From an uncultured Clostridium sp. (GTDB taxonomy: Bacteria > Bacillota > Clostridia > TANB77 > CAG-508): DNA of 64,000 bases. Both the position numbers and the translations under genes were made by a program. The stretch's first letter is position 1. Every line of letters starts with the position of its first letter. Under the pieces are notes generated by a model. That model made no database searches, was not told the origin of the DNA, and saw only the letters and a list, made by a program, of their open reading frames with translations. Below are positions 22,344 through 32,658 of the stretch, in pieces. The stretch is from positions 1 through 64,000 of the forward strand of contig CANSOA010000002.1 of the NCBI GenBank assembly GCA_947648495.1, given 5' to 3'.

Positions 22344-22767
22344 CTAAATCACCGCCTACTTCTCTTTTTACAAATTTTGTTTTAACAGGCAATTTATGTC
22401 CAGCTAAACGCAAAGCTTCTCTTGCAACTTCTTCTGAAACGCCTGCTAACTCAAACATAATTCTACCCGGTTTTACAACTGCTACCCAATATTCTGGAGC
22501 ACCTTTACCTTTACCCATACGAGTACCGATTGGTTTACTGGTAATTGGTTTATCTGGAAAGATTTTAATCCAAACTTTTCCACCTCTTTTAATGTAACGT
22601 GTCATTGCAATTCTGGCAGCTTCAATTTGGTTTGAAGTAATCCAACCACTACTAATTGCTTGAATTCCAAATTCGCCTTCGTTTACAACGTTTCCGCGTG
22701 TTGCTTTTCCTCTGTTTCTTCCTTTTTGCATTTTTCTAAATTTTGTCTTTTTAGGCATTAATGGCAT
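22333..22767 (-). CDS. rplP: 50S ribosomal protein L16
   Basis: L16 shapes the A-site tRNA binding region. The 144-residue protein has [47 protein letters not shown] and [24 protein letters not shown], diagnostic of L16. The ATG overlaps the rpsC stop (TAATG); GGAGG inside the rpsC end serves as ribosome site. Confidence 0.98.
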   Translation of the reverse strand: MPLMPKKTKFRKMQKGRNRGKATRGNVVNEGEFGIQAISSGWITSNQIEAARIAMTRYIKRGGKVWIKIFPDKPITSKPIGTRMGKGKGAPEYWVAVVKPGRIMFELAGVSEEVAREALRLAGHKLPVKTKFVKREVGGDLDEE

Positions 22768-23426
22768 TAGTCTCTACCTCCTTTTGCTTCTTTTTTGCTT
22801 GGCAAAATTTCACCTTTATAAATCCAAACTTTTACACCGATTTTTCCATAGGTTGTATCTGCTTCTGCAAATCCATAATCAATATCAGCTCTTAGGGTCT
22901 GTAATGGAATAGTTCCTTCTTTATAAAATTCAGTTCTTGCCATGTCGGCTCCACCTAATCTTCCAGATACCGCTGTTTTAATACCTAAGGCACCTGCTTT
23001 CATCGTTTTTTGCATGCATTGTTTCATAGCTCTTCTGAAGGAAATTCTTCTTTCTAATTGCCCCGCAATATTTTCTGCAACTAATTGTGCATCTGTGTCA
23101 ATGTTTTTCACTTCTACAATGTTTAAATTAACTTGTTTATTAATCATTTTTTGTAATTCATTTTTTAGAGCTTCTGAAAGATTTCCACCTTTTCCAATAA
23201 CCAAACCTGGTTTTGCTGTGTAGACATTAATTCTGACACATTTTGCAGTTCTTTCAATCTCTATTTTTGAAATTCCGCTAACATATAATTTTTTCTTTAT
23301 ATATTTACGAATGTTATAATCTTCGACTAAGTAATCACTGTAATCTTTTGCACTTGCATACCATTTTGAGTTCCAGTCTCTGATTATACCAACTCTCATC
23401 CCATTTGGGTGAACTTTTTGTCCCAT
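22767..23426 (-). CDS. rpsC: 30S ribosomal protein S3
   Basis: S3 lies at the mRNA entry channel. The 219-residue protein starts [24 protein letters not shown], has the KH domain motif GLVIGKGG and the C-terminal motif [12 protein letters not shown]. Length equals B. subtilis S3 (218). Confidence 0.98.
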   Translation of the reverse strand: MGQKVHPNGMRVGIIRDWNSKWYASAKDYSDYLVEDYNIRKYIKKKLYVSGISKIEIERTAKCVRINVYTAKPGLVIGKGGNLSEALKNELQKMINKQVNLNIVEVKNIDTDAQLVAENIAGQLERRISFRRAMKQCMQKTMKAGALGIKTAVSGRLGGADMARTEFYKEGTIPLQTLRADIDYGFAEADTTYGKIGVKVWIYKGEILPSKKEAKGGRD

Positions 23427-23447
23427 GTTCTTGTAATCTCCTTTCTT

Positions 23448-23816
23448 TTACTTCTCAATTTCTCTTAACACTATTGTTATATGACTTGTTCTTTTTCTAA
23501 TTCTTACAGCAGAACCTTTTGCAGCAGGTCTAATTCTTTTTAAGGTAGGACCTTGATTAGCATAAATTTCTGCAACATAAAGGTTGCTTCGGTTCATAAA
23601 GTGATTATTTTCAGCATTTGCAATTGCTGATTTTAGCAATTTTTCTAATATTTCGCTCGATGCTTTTGGCGCAAATTTTAAAATACTTAATGCTTCATCA
23701 ACCTTTTTTCCTCTGATTAAGTCTGCAACAATTTTAACTTTTCTGCTTGAAATTCTTGCATATTTTAAAATGGCTTTTGCTTCTATCACATCATTTTCGA
23801 TTGCTTTTTCTTCCAC
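23448..23816 (-). CDS. rplV: 50S ribosomal protein L22
   Basis: L22 has a long hairpin in the exit tunnel where macrolides bind. The 122-residue protein has [30 protein letters not shown] and the tunnel loop [24 protein letters not shown]. An N-terminal acidic stretch of about 10 residues precedes the usual start. Confidence 0.97.
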   Translation of the reverse strand: MEEKAIENDVIEAKAILKYARISSRKVKIVADLIRGKKVDEALSILKFAPKASSEILEKLLKSAIANAENNHFMNRSNLYVAEIYANQGPTLKRIRPAAKGSAVRIRKRTSHITIVLREIEK

Positions 23817-23849
23817 AGTTTTACCTCCTTTATCAATTTTTGGAATTTA

Positions 23850-24131
23850 TTATTTTTTCGTCTTTTTATCTCCTGCATGCCCTTTGAAAGTTCTTGTTGG
23901 AGCAAATTCTCCTAATTTATGTCCAACCATTTCTTCAGAAATATAAATCGGAACATGTTTCCTGCCATCATGTACAGCGATTGTATGACCAATCATTTGT
24001 GGATAGATGGTAGAAGCTCTTGACCATGTTTTTAATACTTCTTTTTTGCCTGATTCATTCATAGCGTCTACTCTTTTGATTAACTCAGGTGCTACAAATG
24101 GTTTTTTGTCTCTCTTCCTTATTTTAGTCAT
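23850..24131 (-). CDS. rpsS: 30S ribosomal protein S19
   Basis: S19 lies in the 30S head with S13. The 93-residue protein has [29 protein letters not shown] and [16 protein letters not shown], the family signature. Its start overlaps the rplB stop by one base. Confidence 0.98.
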   Translation of the reverse strand: MTKIRKRDKKPFVAPELIKRVDAMNESGKKEVLKTWSRASTIYPQMIGHTIAVHDGRKHVPIYISEEMVGHKLGEFAPTRTFKGHAGDKKTKK

Positions 24132-24961
24132 TATTTACCCCTCCTTTTTACGATAAATTTGTTTGATTGTTTCTTCTTATTTCTAGTCTTATATCCGATT
24201 GCTGGTTTTCCCCAAGGGGTTAATGGACCTGGTCTACCAACTGGTGCTCTACCTTCACCACCACCATGAGGGTGATCGCATGGATTCATAACAGAACCTC
24301 TGACAGTTGGGCGAATTCCCATATGTCTTTTTCTACCTGCTTTACCAATTTTAATGTTTTCATGGTCGCTATTTCCAATCGTTCCAATCGTTGCTCTACA
24401 TTTTACTGAAATTAATCTCATTTCTCCAGATGGAAGTCTTACGTGAGCATAGGCTCCTTCTTTTGCCATAAGCTGAGCATCTTGCCCTGCAGAACGTACT
24501 AATTTTCCACCTTGACCTGGATTTAATTCAATATTATGAATCATAGTACCTACTGGAATACTTGAAATTGGCATTGCATTTCCTGGTTTGATGTCAACAT
24601 TGGTTCCAGAAATAACTTTGTCACCATCGGTTAATTTAGCTGGTGCTAAAATATAGCTCTTAGTTCCGTCTTCATATTCAATTAATGCGATGTTGGCACT
24701 TCTGTTTGGGTCATATTCAATACCAATAACAGTAGCAAACATGTCATCTTTCTTTCTTTTAAAATCAATAATTCTATATTTTTGTCTATTTCCACCACCT
24801 TGATGTCTTACAGTAATTCTACCATATGAATTTCTACCAGCATTTTTCTTCTTTTTTGCTAATAGGGATTTTTCTGGTGTTTTTTTCGTGATTTCTTCAA
24901 ATGTTGAAGTTGTCATATTTCTTCTTGATGGTGTATAGGGTCTATAATGTTTAATTCCCAT
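24131..24961 (-). CDS. rplB: 50S ribosomal protein L2
   Basis: L2 is essential for subunit association and the peptidyl transferase centre. The 276-residue protein starts [19 protein letters not shown] and has the functional His region [23 protein letters not shown]. Length equals B. subtilis L2 (277). Confidence 0.98.
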   Translation of the reverse strand: MGIKHYRPYTPSRRNMTTSTFEEITKKTPEKSLLAKKKKNAGRNSYGRITVRHQGGGNRQKYRIIDFKRKKDDMFATVIGIEYDPNRSANIALIEYEDGTKSYILAPAKLTDGDKVISGTNVDIKPGNAMPISSIPVGTMIHNIELNPGQGGKLVRSAGQDAQLMAKEGAYAHVRLPSGEMRLISVKCRATIGTIGNSDHENIKIGKAGRKRHMGIRPTVRGSVMNPCDHPHGGGEGRAPVGRPGPLTPWGKPAIGYKTRNKKKQSNKFIVKRRGK

Positions 24962-25011
24962 TTTTCTTATCTCCTTTTTTAATTTATTTTCCTGGTTATT
25001 TTCCAGATATT

Positions 25012-25170
25012 TTATCTTTCATTATCCTCAATTTTCTTTTTAGTCTTTTCATCCCTTTTTATTAGAACATCATTTCTTTCATTTTCCTCGTACCATTTTA
25101 TCTTTTCTGCATTTTCAGAAAAAGGTTTTTGTCTTATAATATGTGGATTAAATGATTGAAAATTGTACAT
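25012..25170 (-). CDS. Unknown 52-residue protein inside the S10 operon
   Basis: Between rplW and rplB, where these genes are normally adjacent, an ORF starts at ATG 25170 with AAAGGAGC 8 bases upstream. It begins [20 protein letters not shown] and ends in a strongly charged helix-like tail ([20 protein letters not shown]). Translation from the further upstream start at 25203 would overlap rplW by 20 bases and has no ribosome site. I recognise no family. Position in the operon suggests strong co-expression with ribosomal proteins. It is a short ORF, so coding status rests on the ribosome site and fit between genes. Confidence 0.55.
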   Translation of the reverse strand: MYNFQSFNPHIIRQKPFSENAEKIKWYEENERNDVLIKRDEKTKKKIEDNER

Positions 25171-25183
25171 AATTAAGCTCCTT

Positions 25184-25528
25184 TTACGCATTAAATGCGT
25201 CAATTGAATCTTTGTATTTTTTAGAAACTTTTACTTCTTTTCCGCCTTTTCCAAGATATTTAATATCTCCAACGTTGGTGTCAATGGTTACAATCGCTTT
25301 TTTCCAATCAGAAGTCATTCCGCGATGAACACCAACTCTTTTGGCTTTTCCTTTGACCATCATTGTGTTTACATTTAACACTTTTACATCAAATAACTTT
25401 TCTACAGCGTTTCTAATTTCAACTTTTGTTGCTTTTTTTGCAACTTTGAAAGTGTATTTTCCGTCTTGCATATCCATATTACTTTTTTCTGTAATAATTG
25501 GTTTTATGATAATATCTTCTGCTACCAT
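25184..25528 (-). CDS. rplW: 50S ribosomal protein L23
   Basis: L23 is the main docking site for trigger factor and SRP at the tunnel exit. From ATG 25528 the protein has 114 residues with [45 protein letters not shown], the family core. I chose the second ATG because AGGAGGTG lies about 10 bases upstream; the first ATG at 25537 overlaps the rplD stop region with only 3-4 bases of spacing. Confidence 0.95.
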   Translation of the reverse strand: MVAEDIIIKPIITEKSNMDMQDGKYTFKVAKKATKVEIRNAVEKLFDVKVLNVNTMMVKGKAKRVGVHRGMTSDWKKAIVTIDTNVGDIKYLGKGGKEVKVSKKYKDSIDAFNA

Positions 25529-25529
25529 T

Positions 25530-26153
25530 TTAAGCATACACCTCCTCTAATTTCTTAACAGTATCTACTGTTAAAACTAATTTTTTATATTTTAGCAAAT
25601 CAAATACATTAATCGTTGCTACTGAAATTGTTCTTACTCCTTCTAAATTTCTAGCTGATTTTTGGACCTTCTCATCTCCATTTGCTAACATAATCAAAGC
25701 TTTTTCTTCGATTTTCAAATTTTTCATGGCATTTGCCATTTGTTTTGTTTTAATTTCTTTGAAGTCAAATTTGTCAACAACTACTAAATCCTTTTCCAAA
25801 ACTTTTGAACTTAAGATTGATTTAATCGCCAATCTTTTTTCTTTTTTATTGACTCTATATTTGTAAGAACGTGGTTTTGGTCCTAATGCAATACCACCTT
25901 TAATCCATTGTGGAGCTCTAATCGAACCTTGTCTTGCACGACCTGTACCTTTTTGTCTCCATGGCTTTTTACCACCGCCTCTTACTTCACTTCTTGTTTT
26001 GGTACTTTGTGTTCCTTGTCTTTGATTAGCTAAATAATTCATCAAAACGCTATGCACTAAACCTTCATTTGGTTTAATTCCAAAGATTTCTTCTTTCAAC
26101 TCAATATCACTAACCTTTTTACCTTCTACGTTATATACTTCTATTTTAGGCAT
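25530..26153 (-). CDS. rplD: 50S ribosomal protein L4
   Basis: L4 lines the exit tunnel and can act as an operon regulator in some bacteria. The 207-residue protein has the tunnel loop [21 protein letters not shown] and the motif [16 protein letters not shown]. Length equals B. subtilis L4 (207). It follows rplC after about 20 bases. Confidence 0.98.
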   Translation of the reverse strand: MPKIEVYNVEGKKVSDIELKEEIFGIKPNEGLVHSVLMNYLANQRQGTQSTKTRSEVRGGGKKPWRQKGTGRARQGSIRAPQWIKGGIALGPKPRSYKYRVNKKEKRLAIKSILSSKVLEKDLVVVDKFDFKEIKTKQMANAMKNLKIEEKALIMLANGDEKVQKSARNLEGVRTISVATINVFDLLKYKKLVLTVDTVKKLEEVYA

Positions 26154-26173
26154 TTTGCTTTCCTCCTTCCTTT

Positions 26174-26809
26174 CTATTTACTTTTCTTTACACTATTGCT
26201 TATTTTTAAAATACTACCTTTGTTTCCAGGAACACTTCCCTTTACTAAAATAGCATTTTTGTCCGTATCTACTCGAACAATTACAAGATTTTGAATTGTT
26301 ACAGTATCAACACCCATATGTCCTGGTAGTTTTTTCCCTTTGAAAACTCTACCTGGTGTTGATGTAGCTCCCATTGAACCTGGTCTTCTGTGATACATTG
26401 AACCATGTCCCATTGGTCCTCTGGATTGTCCGTGACGTTTAATAACACCTTGAAACCCTTTTCCTTTTGTAATTCCTTGAATATCTACTGTTTCTCCTGC
26501 TTCAAAAGTATCAATTTTTATTTCATCTCCTACTTTAAGTGAAGAAACATCTTCTAATCTAAATTCTCTTAAGTGTTTGGTTGGTTTTACACTCGCTTTT
26601 GAGAAATGACCTTTTTTAGGCTTGTTGACTTTAATCTCTTTGACCTCTCCAAATCCTAATTGAACAGCGTTATATCCGTCTGTTTCAACGGTTTTTACTT
26701 GAACCACTGGACATGGTCCACACTCAATTACAGTGACTGGAATAACTGTGCCATTTTCTTCAAAAATTTGTGTCATACCAACTTTTTTACCGATAATTGC
26801 TTTTTTCAT
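26174..26809 (-). CDS. rplC: 50S ribosomal protein L3
   Basis: L3 reaches the peptidyl transferase centre. The 211-residue protein starts [20 protein letters not shown] and has [22 protein letters not shown] with the conserved methylatable region, and [13 protein letters not shown]. Length equals B. subtilis L3 (209). Confidence 0.98.
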   Translation of the reverse strand: MKKAIIGKKVGMTQIFEENGTVIPVTVIECGPCPVVQVKTVETDGYNAVQLGFGEVKEIKVNKPKKGHFSKASVKPTKHLREFRLEDVSSLKVGDEIKIDTFEAGETVDIQGITKGKGFQGVIKRHGQSRGPMGHGSMYHRRPGSMGATSTPGRVFKGKKLPGHMGVDTVTIQNLVIVRVDTDKNAILVKGSVPGNKGSILKISNSVKKSK

Positions 26810-26904
26810 TTTATTTCCTCCTAAATTTTACTATTGGCTGATTTTTATCAGCATGGTCTTTTCTAGGGTTTTCACTCTAAATTAACCTGAAATTAAACTT
26901 TAAA

Positions 26905-27231
26905 TTATAGTTTGATTTCAATATCAACACCTGCTGGTAACTCAAGTTTCATTAAGTTATCAACTGTCTTTTGCGTTGGGTAAAGAATATCAATTACTCT
27001 TTTATGAGTTCTCATTTCAAATTGTTCTCTGGAATCTTTGTGTTTGTGTGGAGAACGTAAAATTGTAATGACTTCTTTTTCAGTTGGAAGTGGAATTGGT
27101 CCTGAAACTTTTGCTCCTGTTCTTTTAGCAGTTTCTACTATCTTTTCAGCAGACTGTTCTAAAACGACAGAATCATAAGCTTTTAGACGAATTCTGATTT
27201 TGTCACTTCCCATAGTGTTTGATGTTGCCAT
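26905..27231 (-). CDS. rpsJ: 30S ribosomal protein S10
   Basis: S10 is a 30S head protein and NusE antitermination partner. The 108-residue protein has [29 protein letters not shown] and [19 protein letters not shown], the family signature. GGAGGG precedes the ATG by six bases. It is the first gene of the operon, behind a 270-base leader. Confidence 0.98.
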   Translation of the reverse strand: MATSNTMGSDKIRIRLKAYDSVVLEQSAEKIVETAKRTGAKVSGPIPLPTEKEVITILRSPHKHKDSREQFEMRTHKRVIDILYPTQKTVDNLMKLELPAGVDIEIKL

Positions 27232-27513
27232 TTTTTTCCCTCCTTTTTTAATATTACAATTAACTTAACGGCAAGTTATTAACGCTTCCTGGTGTTTTCT
27301 TTTTCACCTTTTAAAATCCAAGTCATTTTTGTTTCAAATCTGTCTTGGATAAGTTTTTTAAAGAATACGTTTATCAAACTTATCGCCTGGTCTTAGCCAC
27401 GACATACTCTGCAAGAGTTCCCTCCGTTAAGTAAGTGAATAAAAATTTATAAATTCTTCACATTTACCCACGTAGCCACATCTTGCTTCATCGCAAATCT
27501 ACACGCAGTTGAT
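27232..27513 (-). promoter_or_regulatory. Structured leader of the S10-spc-alpha operon
   Basis: About 270 bases of RNA precede rpsJ and hold no ORF. An 8-bp stem, CTTAACGG at 27264-27271 with CCGTTAAG at 27424-27431, encloses about 150 bases. Inside, ATCCAAG (27316-27322) pairs with CTTGGAT (27344-27350). A long structured leader here suggests autoregulation by a ribosomal protein; I cannot say which one. Confidence 0.5.
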
Positions 27514-27543
27514 ATTATACTACGAGTTGGTAGGATTTGTCAA
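27514..27543 (-). promoter_or_regulatory. Consensus sigma-A promoter of the ribosomal operon
   Basis: On the minus strand TTGACA (27543-27538), 18 bases and TATAAT (27519-27514) match both consensus boxes perfectly. It drives the roughly 17-kb operon ending at the terminator at 10615. Confidence 0.88.
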
Positions 27544-27580
27544 TAGGTTTTGGAATTTTTTGCTACTTTTTTATTTTATA

Positions 27581-27619
27581 AAAAAATGGGAAATAATTTC
27601 ATCTTATTTCCCATTTTTT
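27581..27619. terminator. Terminator after pgi
   Basis: A perfect 16-bp stem (27581-27596 with 27604-27619) carries A and T runs on both sides. It ends pgi on the minus strand and insulates the ribosomal promoter. Confidence 0.85.
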
Positions 27620-27635
27620 AGAACAGTATTTTTTA

Positions 27636-28937
27636 CTAATATCCAGGCTTTTCCAACAAACGAAACATATTTTTCTTATATTCTTCAACTCCCGGTTGAT
27701 TAAATGGATTGACTTCTAATAAATAACCAGACATTGCCACTGCTTTTTCAAAAAAGTAAATTAATTCTCCGATATTTTCCTCATCTAATTTTTCAATTTC
27801 GATTAACATATTTGGTACATTCCCACTCACATGTGCCTGAATGGTTCCCTCCATTGCTTTGCTGTTGACGTAGCCTAACTGCTTTCCTGCCAAATAATTC
27901 AGTCCATCCAAATTTTGATCATCAGCTTGAATCGTTATTTCAGAAGAATTGATATTGACTTTTAAAACCGTTTCTATTAAATTTCTTTGCCCATCTTGAA
28001 TATATTGTCCCATCGAATGCAAATCAGTTGTGAAATCTACACCTGCAGGGAAAATTCCTTTCTGATCTTTTCCTTCACTCTCTCCATAAAGTTGTTTCCA
28101 CCATTCTGTAATATAATGCAGTTTTGGCTCATAGTTGGCTAAAATCTCAATTGTTTTTCCAGAATGATAAAGTAAATTTCTAATCAAAGCATATTTATAA
28201 CAATCATTATATTTAATTTCTGGATCGTTATATTTTTCTTGAGCAAGTTTTGCACCTATCATCAATTTTTTAATATCAATTCCAGCAGTTGCAATTGGCA
28301 ATAATCCAACTGCAGTTAAAACAGAAAATCTACCTCCAATATTGTCTGGTATGACAAAAGTTTCATACTTTTCTTTTTTGGCTAATGTTTTGAGTGCTCC
28401 TTTTTCTTGATCGGTTGTCACATAAATTCTTTCACGTGCTCCTTTGGGACCATATTTATTTTCTAAAACTTCCCTAAAAATTCGAAAAGCAATTGCTGGC
28501 TCTGTTGTCGTTCCTGATTTGGAAATGACATTGACGCTTATTTCTTTATCGGCTATCAAATCCAGCAAATCATTAATGTAAACTGGACTGATATTATTTC
28601 CAACATAAAAAATTTGTGGCATTTTTCTTTTCTTCTTAGCTTGCAAATTGTAAAAAGAATTCGTTAGTGCCTCTATGACCGCTCTTGCCCCCAAATAAGA
28701 ACCACCAATTCCAATCACAATTAGAACATCGGAATCTTTTTGAATTTTGCTGGCAGCTTTTTTAATTCTGTCAAATTCTGCTTTATCATAATTGGTTGGC
28801 AGTTCTACCCAGCCTAAAAATTCATCTTTGGCATCTGCATTTTGATGAATACGGTCATGAATTTTCATTACTTTTTCACTATATTCTTGAAAAATTTTCT
28901 CATTGATACTCGAATTTTCAAATTTGAATTTAATCAT
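27636..28937 (-). CDS. pgi: Glucose-6-phosphate isomerase
   Basis: It interconverts glucose-6-phosphate and fructose-6-phosphate in glycolysis. The 433-residue protein is the short bacterial form (B. subtilis 450). Motifs are [11 protein letters not shown] (phosphate site), [10 protein letters not shown] and [26 protein letters not shown] with the catalytic Lys near the end. It is divergent from glmS, whose substrate is its product. Confidence 0.96.
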   Translation of the reverse strand: MIKFKFENSSINEKIFQEYSEKVMKIHDRIHQNADAKDEFLGWVELPTNYDKAEFDRIKKAASKIQKDSDVLIVIGIGGSYLGARAVIEALTNSFYNLQAKKKRKMPQIFYVGNNISPVYINDLLDLIADKEISVNVISKSGTTTEPAIAFRIFREVLENKYGPKGARERIYVTTDQEKGALKTLAKKEKYETFVIPDNIGGRFSVLTAVGLLPIATAGIDIKKLMIGAKLAQEKYNDPEIKYNDCYKYALIRNLLYHSGKTIEILANYEPKLHYITEWWKQLYGESEGKDQKGIFPAGVDFTTDLHSMGQYIQDGQRNLIETVLKVNINSSEITIQADDQNLDGLNYLAGKQLGYVNSKAMEGTIQAHVSGNVPNMLIEIEKLDEENIGELIYFFEKAVAMSGYLLEVNPFNQPGVEEYKKNMFRLLEKPGY

Positions 28938-29084
28938 ACAATTTTTCTCCTTTTCTCTTGTAAAATTACTATATATTATTTATATCATAAATTTTATTTT
29001 ATGTCTAATTTTTTTCCAAATTTCACAAAATAAACACATTACGAATATATAATATATATAAATTACATTTAAAAGGAGATTTTT

Positions 29085-30923
29085 ATGTGTGGAATAGTTG
29101 GATATATAGGAAATAAAAAAGCAAAATCTATCTTAATAGATGGGCTAACCAATCTTGAATATCGTGGTTATGATTCGGCCGGTGTTACAATTATGGAAAA
29201 AGAAAATTTTAAAACATTAAAAACAAAAGGAAGGGTGAAAGAATTATCTGCATTAATTCAGCAAGAAACGTTAGAAGGAGGTATTGGAATTGCACACACA
29301 CGTTGGGCAACTCACGGAAAGCCTTCGGCAACTAATTCTCATCCGCATAATGATAACACCAATACTTTTTCCGTTGTACATAACGGCATTATTGAAAATC
29401 ATGCGGAATTAAAAACTTTTCTGAAGGAAAAAAATTATGAATTTTTATCACAAACTGATACAGAAGTCATCCCTAATTTAATTCATTATTATTTTTCGCA
29501 GGAAAAAAATCATACAAAACCATCTTTTTTGAAAGCAGTTCAAAAAACTTGCCAACAATTAAAAGGTAGTTATGCCATTGGCGTACTTTGTACGGATTTT
29601 CCAGATTGTATGATTGTTGTCCGAAAAGATAGTCCGCTTGTTATTGGTAAAGGCGAAGGCGAAAATTTCATCAGTTCAGATATTCCTGCCTATCTTGGAC
29701 TTACGCGAAATTTCTATCTTTTAAAAGATAACGAATTTGCTATTTTAACAAAAAATGAAGTGGAATTTTTTGATGAACAATTAAATCCAATTCACAAAGA
29801 CATTACGCGTATTGATTGGAACGCTACTTCTGCTGAAAAAAATGGTTATGAAGATTTTATGTTAAAAGAAATTTATGAACAACCAACTGCCATTCGTGAG
29901 ACAATTAACAAACATTTAAGCGCAGAACAACCCTGTCAATTTACTGAATTGAATTTTTCACAAGATTTTCTAAATACCATTCATAACATTTACATTGTGG
30001 CTTGTGGAACCGCCATGCATGCTGGTTTGACAGCTAAAGCAATGCTGGAAAATATCTGCGAAATTCCAACCCAAGTGGATATTGCTTCTGAATTTCGCTA
30101 TCGTAATCCATTGATTGACAAACATACGTTATGCATTTTTATATCGCAATCTGGAGAAACAGCAGATACCATTGCCGCTTTAAAATTAGCCAAAGCAAAA
30201 CAAGCAACAACATTAGCTATTTCCAATGTGGAAGGAAGTTCGATTACACGTGAGGCAGATTTTGTCACTCTTACTCATGCAGGTCCAGAAATTGCGGTAG
30301 CTTCTACCAAAGCTTATACTTCTCAAATTACGTTATTAGCCATGTTGGTGATTTATTTTGGAGAAATTTTGAAGAAAAATACTCCTCTTTTACATGATTT
30401 GAAAAAATCCATTTTAGAATTGCCAACAAAGGCAGAACAACTTTTAGCAAATGTAGAAGATATTCAAGATTTCGCAAAAGAAGTTTATCAAGACAAAGAC
30501 GTATTTTTTCTTGGCAGAGGCTTAGATTATAATACAGCTTGTGAAGGTTGTCTGAAATTAAAAGAAATTTCGTATATTCATTCCGAAGCTTTTTATAGTG
30601 GCGAATTAAAACATGGACCAATTGCCTTAATTGAAAATAATACACTTGTTATTTCCATCTTGACTGTTCCTGAATTACTTGAAAAATCTATCAGTAATAT
30701 TCAAGAAGTCATTACACGTGGAGCTAAGACTTTGGTTATTACCAATCAGAATTTTGAACCTTCTAATTTTAGTAAAACCATAGAAATACCAGAAATAAAT
30801 CCATTTTTAGCACCTATTTTATCCATTATTCCGCTTCAATTGCTCGCTTATTATATTACAAAACAAAAAGGTTTGGATGTAGATAAACCACGAAATTTGG
30901 CAAAATCAGTTACGGTTGAATAA
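29085..30923 (+). CDS. glmS: Glutamine--fructose-6-phosphate aminotransferase (isomerizing)
   Basis: GlmS makes glucosamine-6-phosphate for the cell wall. The 612-residue protein has the N-terminal Cys of the glutaminase (MCGIVGYIGN), two SIS domains (ISQSGETADT; VFFLGRGLDYNTA) and the C-terminal DKPRNLAKSVTVE. AAAAGGAG precedes the ATG. The upstream 147 bases are too short and AT-rich for the glmS ribozyme common in Firmicutes, and its conserved core is not visible. The divergent neighbour pgi makes its substrate. Confidence 0.97.
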   Translation: MCGIVGYIGNKKAKSILIDGLTNLEYRGYDSAGVTIMEKENFKTLKTKGRVKELSALIQQETLEGGIGIAHTRWATHGKPSATNSHPHNDNTNTFSVVHNGIIENHAELKTFLKEKNYEFLSQTDTEVIPNLIHYYFSQEKNHTKPSFLKAVQKTCQQLKGSYAIGVLCTDFPDCMIVVRKDSPLVIGKGEGENFISSDIPAYLGLTRNFYLLKDNEFAILTKNEVEFFDEQLNPIHKDITRIDWNATSAEKNGYEDFMLKEIYEQPTAIRETINKHLSAEQPCQFTELNFSQDFLNTIHNIYIVACGTAMHAGLTAKAMLENICEIPTQVDIASEFRYRNPLIDKHTLCIFISQSGETADTIAALKLAKAKQATTLAISNVEGSSITREADFVTLTHAGPEIAVASTKAYTSQITLLAMLVIYFGEILKKNTPLLHDLKKSILELPTKAEQLLANVEDIQDFAKEVYQDKDVFFLGRGLDYNTACEGCLKLKEISYIHSEAFYSGELKHGPIALIENNTLVISILTVPELLEKSISNIQEVITRGAKTLVITNQNFEPSNFSKTIEIPEINPFLAPILSIIPLQLLAYYITKQKGLDVDKPRNLAKSVTVE

Positions 30924-30926
30924 ATT

Positions 30927-30998
30927 AAAAAAAGAGGGGCGCTGTAAAAACTTTAACTTTTCATGCAATAAATTGAGTTTTTTACAGTCCCCTTTTTT
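30927..30998. terminator. Bidirectional terminator between glmS and the beta-CASP gene
   Basis: GGGG (30936-30939) plus CTGTAAAAACT (30942-30952) pairs with AGTTTTTTACAG (30976-30987) plus CCCC (30989-30992). It is flanked by A and T runs between convergent genes. Confidence 0.8.
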
Positions 30999-32643
30999 CT
31001 ACGAAATTAATTTTTGAATTTGCTCACTAATCTCTTTAATTCGATTTTTCAAATGAATCACATCCACATCATTTGTATTAATATCTTCCTTTACAATTTC
31101 CTCTACATTACCAATTTGATCTTTTAATTTTTCAATTTTATCCAATACATCCAAGCGCAAAAATACTTGATCGTAGTTTACAAATTTCTCTTCTCTTTCT
31201 AGTAATTGCAGATTTTCTTCTAATTCATAACTTTCACCAAAACTTGGGATGCTAACAGGAATTCCTGTTTCTTTTTCGATTTTTTCCTTTAAAACTTCTT
31301 GTCCTTCCAACTCTCCATGCACTAAAAAAATATGTTTTGGTTTATGGATAAAAGAATACACAAAATTAAGTAACCATTCTTGATCCGCATGTCCAGAATA
31401 GCCTTCAATATACTCAATTCGGCTATTTACTGCAATTTCTTCCCCAAATATTTTAACTTTTTTGGCACCTTCTACAATACTTCTTCCCAAAGTTCCCGGC
31501 GCTTGATAGCCCACAAACAAAATCGTACTTTTCGGATTCCACAAATTATGTTTCAAATGATGCTTAATTCTTCCTACTTCACACATGCCACTAGCCGACA
31601 AAATAATCGCTGATTCATTACTTTCATTCAATTCTTTTGATTCTTCTGCTGTTCTCGTAAAACGAAGTCCCGGAAATTCTAATGGATTATCCCCTGATTT
31701 GATTTTTTCTTGAATTTCATCTTCAAATAAATCCATATTTTTCTGAAAAATTTCTGTTGCAGAAATCGCAAGCGGACTATCGACATAAACTGGCACTTGC
31801 ATTAATGTTTGATATTTTCTAAAAAATTCTTCGTCTTGCCCATATTGCTCTTTCAATTTATCAATCTCATACAAAATTTCCTGTGTTCTTCCTACTGCAA
31901 ATGAAGGGATTACAACGGTTCCACCATTGTTTAATGTGCTTGATACAATATCTAAAAATAATTTTGCTTTTTCTTTGTTTCTAACATGTAGTCGATTTCC
32001 ATACGTCGATTCCATGATTAAATAATCAGCACTTTCAATCATTGTTGGTGAATCAAGCAAAGGTAAATCATTATTTCCTAAATCTCCTGTAAATACTGCT
32101 TTTGTAGTTTTTCCATTCTCGTTTGCCCAAATTTCGATAATGCTAGAGCCTAACATATGACCCGCATCATTAAAACGTACACTGATATTTTCATCGATTT
32201 GAACTATTTCGTCATAATTGACTGGCACAAAATATTGCAGACATTCATATGCTTCTTCAGCTGTGTACAAAGGAGGCAAATCTTCTTTTCCTTCACGTTT
32301 ACGTTTTCGATTTTGCCACTCAATTTCAACTTCTTGAATATGTCCACTGTCTGGCAACATAATTTCGCATAAATCACAAGTCGCTTTGTGAGCATAAATT
32401 GGTTTGCAATATCCTTCGTTACACAATTTTGGAATTCGCCCTGCATGGTCAATATGGGCATGTGTTAATAGCACAAAATCAATTTCAGCAATGTCAAATA
32501 AAAATGGATCTGAATTTTCAAAATCCTGTGTTACTTTTCCTTGATACATACCACAATCCACTAAAAACTTTTTTCCGACAAGCTTCTACTAAAAAATTAG
32601 ATCCTGTAACCGTTTGTGACGCTCCTAAAAATGTTATTTTCAT
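30999..32643 (-). CDS. Beta-CASP metallo-beta-lactamase RNase-like protein, +1 frameshift at CGG
   Basis: Residues MKITFLGASQTVTGSNFLVEAC (in two parts) start at ATG 32643. The frame then meets CGG at 32577-32575. Skipping the C and reading GGA in the +1 frame gives the usual family sequence ...GKKFLVDCGMYQG and continues to 30999. The metal motif is LLTHAHIDHAGRIP; the beta-CASP region has AVGRTQEILYEI, SGMCEVGRIKHHL and GYSGHADQEWLL, with FLVHGE near the end. The group resembles COG1236 exonucleases (YSH1-like), which act on RNA. Total about 547 residues. The fragment from 32561 alone would lack the first beta strands. Function as an RNase is inferred from family. Confidence 0.8.
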
Positions 32644-32658
32644 GTTCTACCTCCTACT

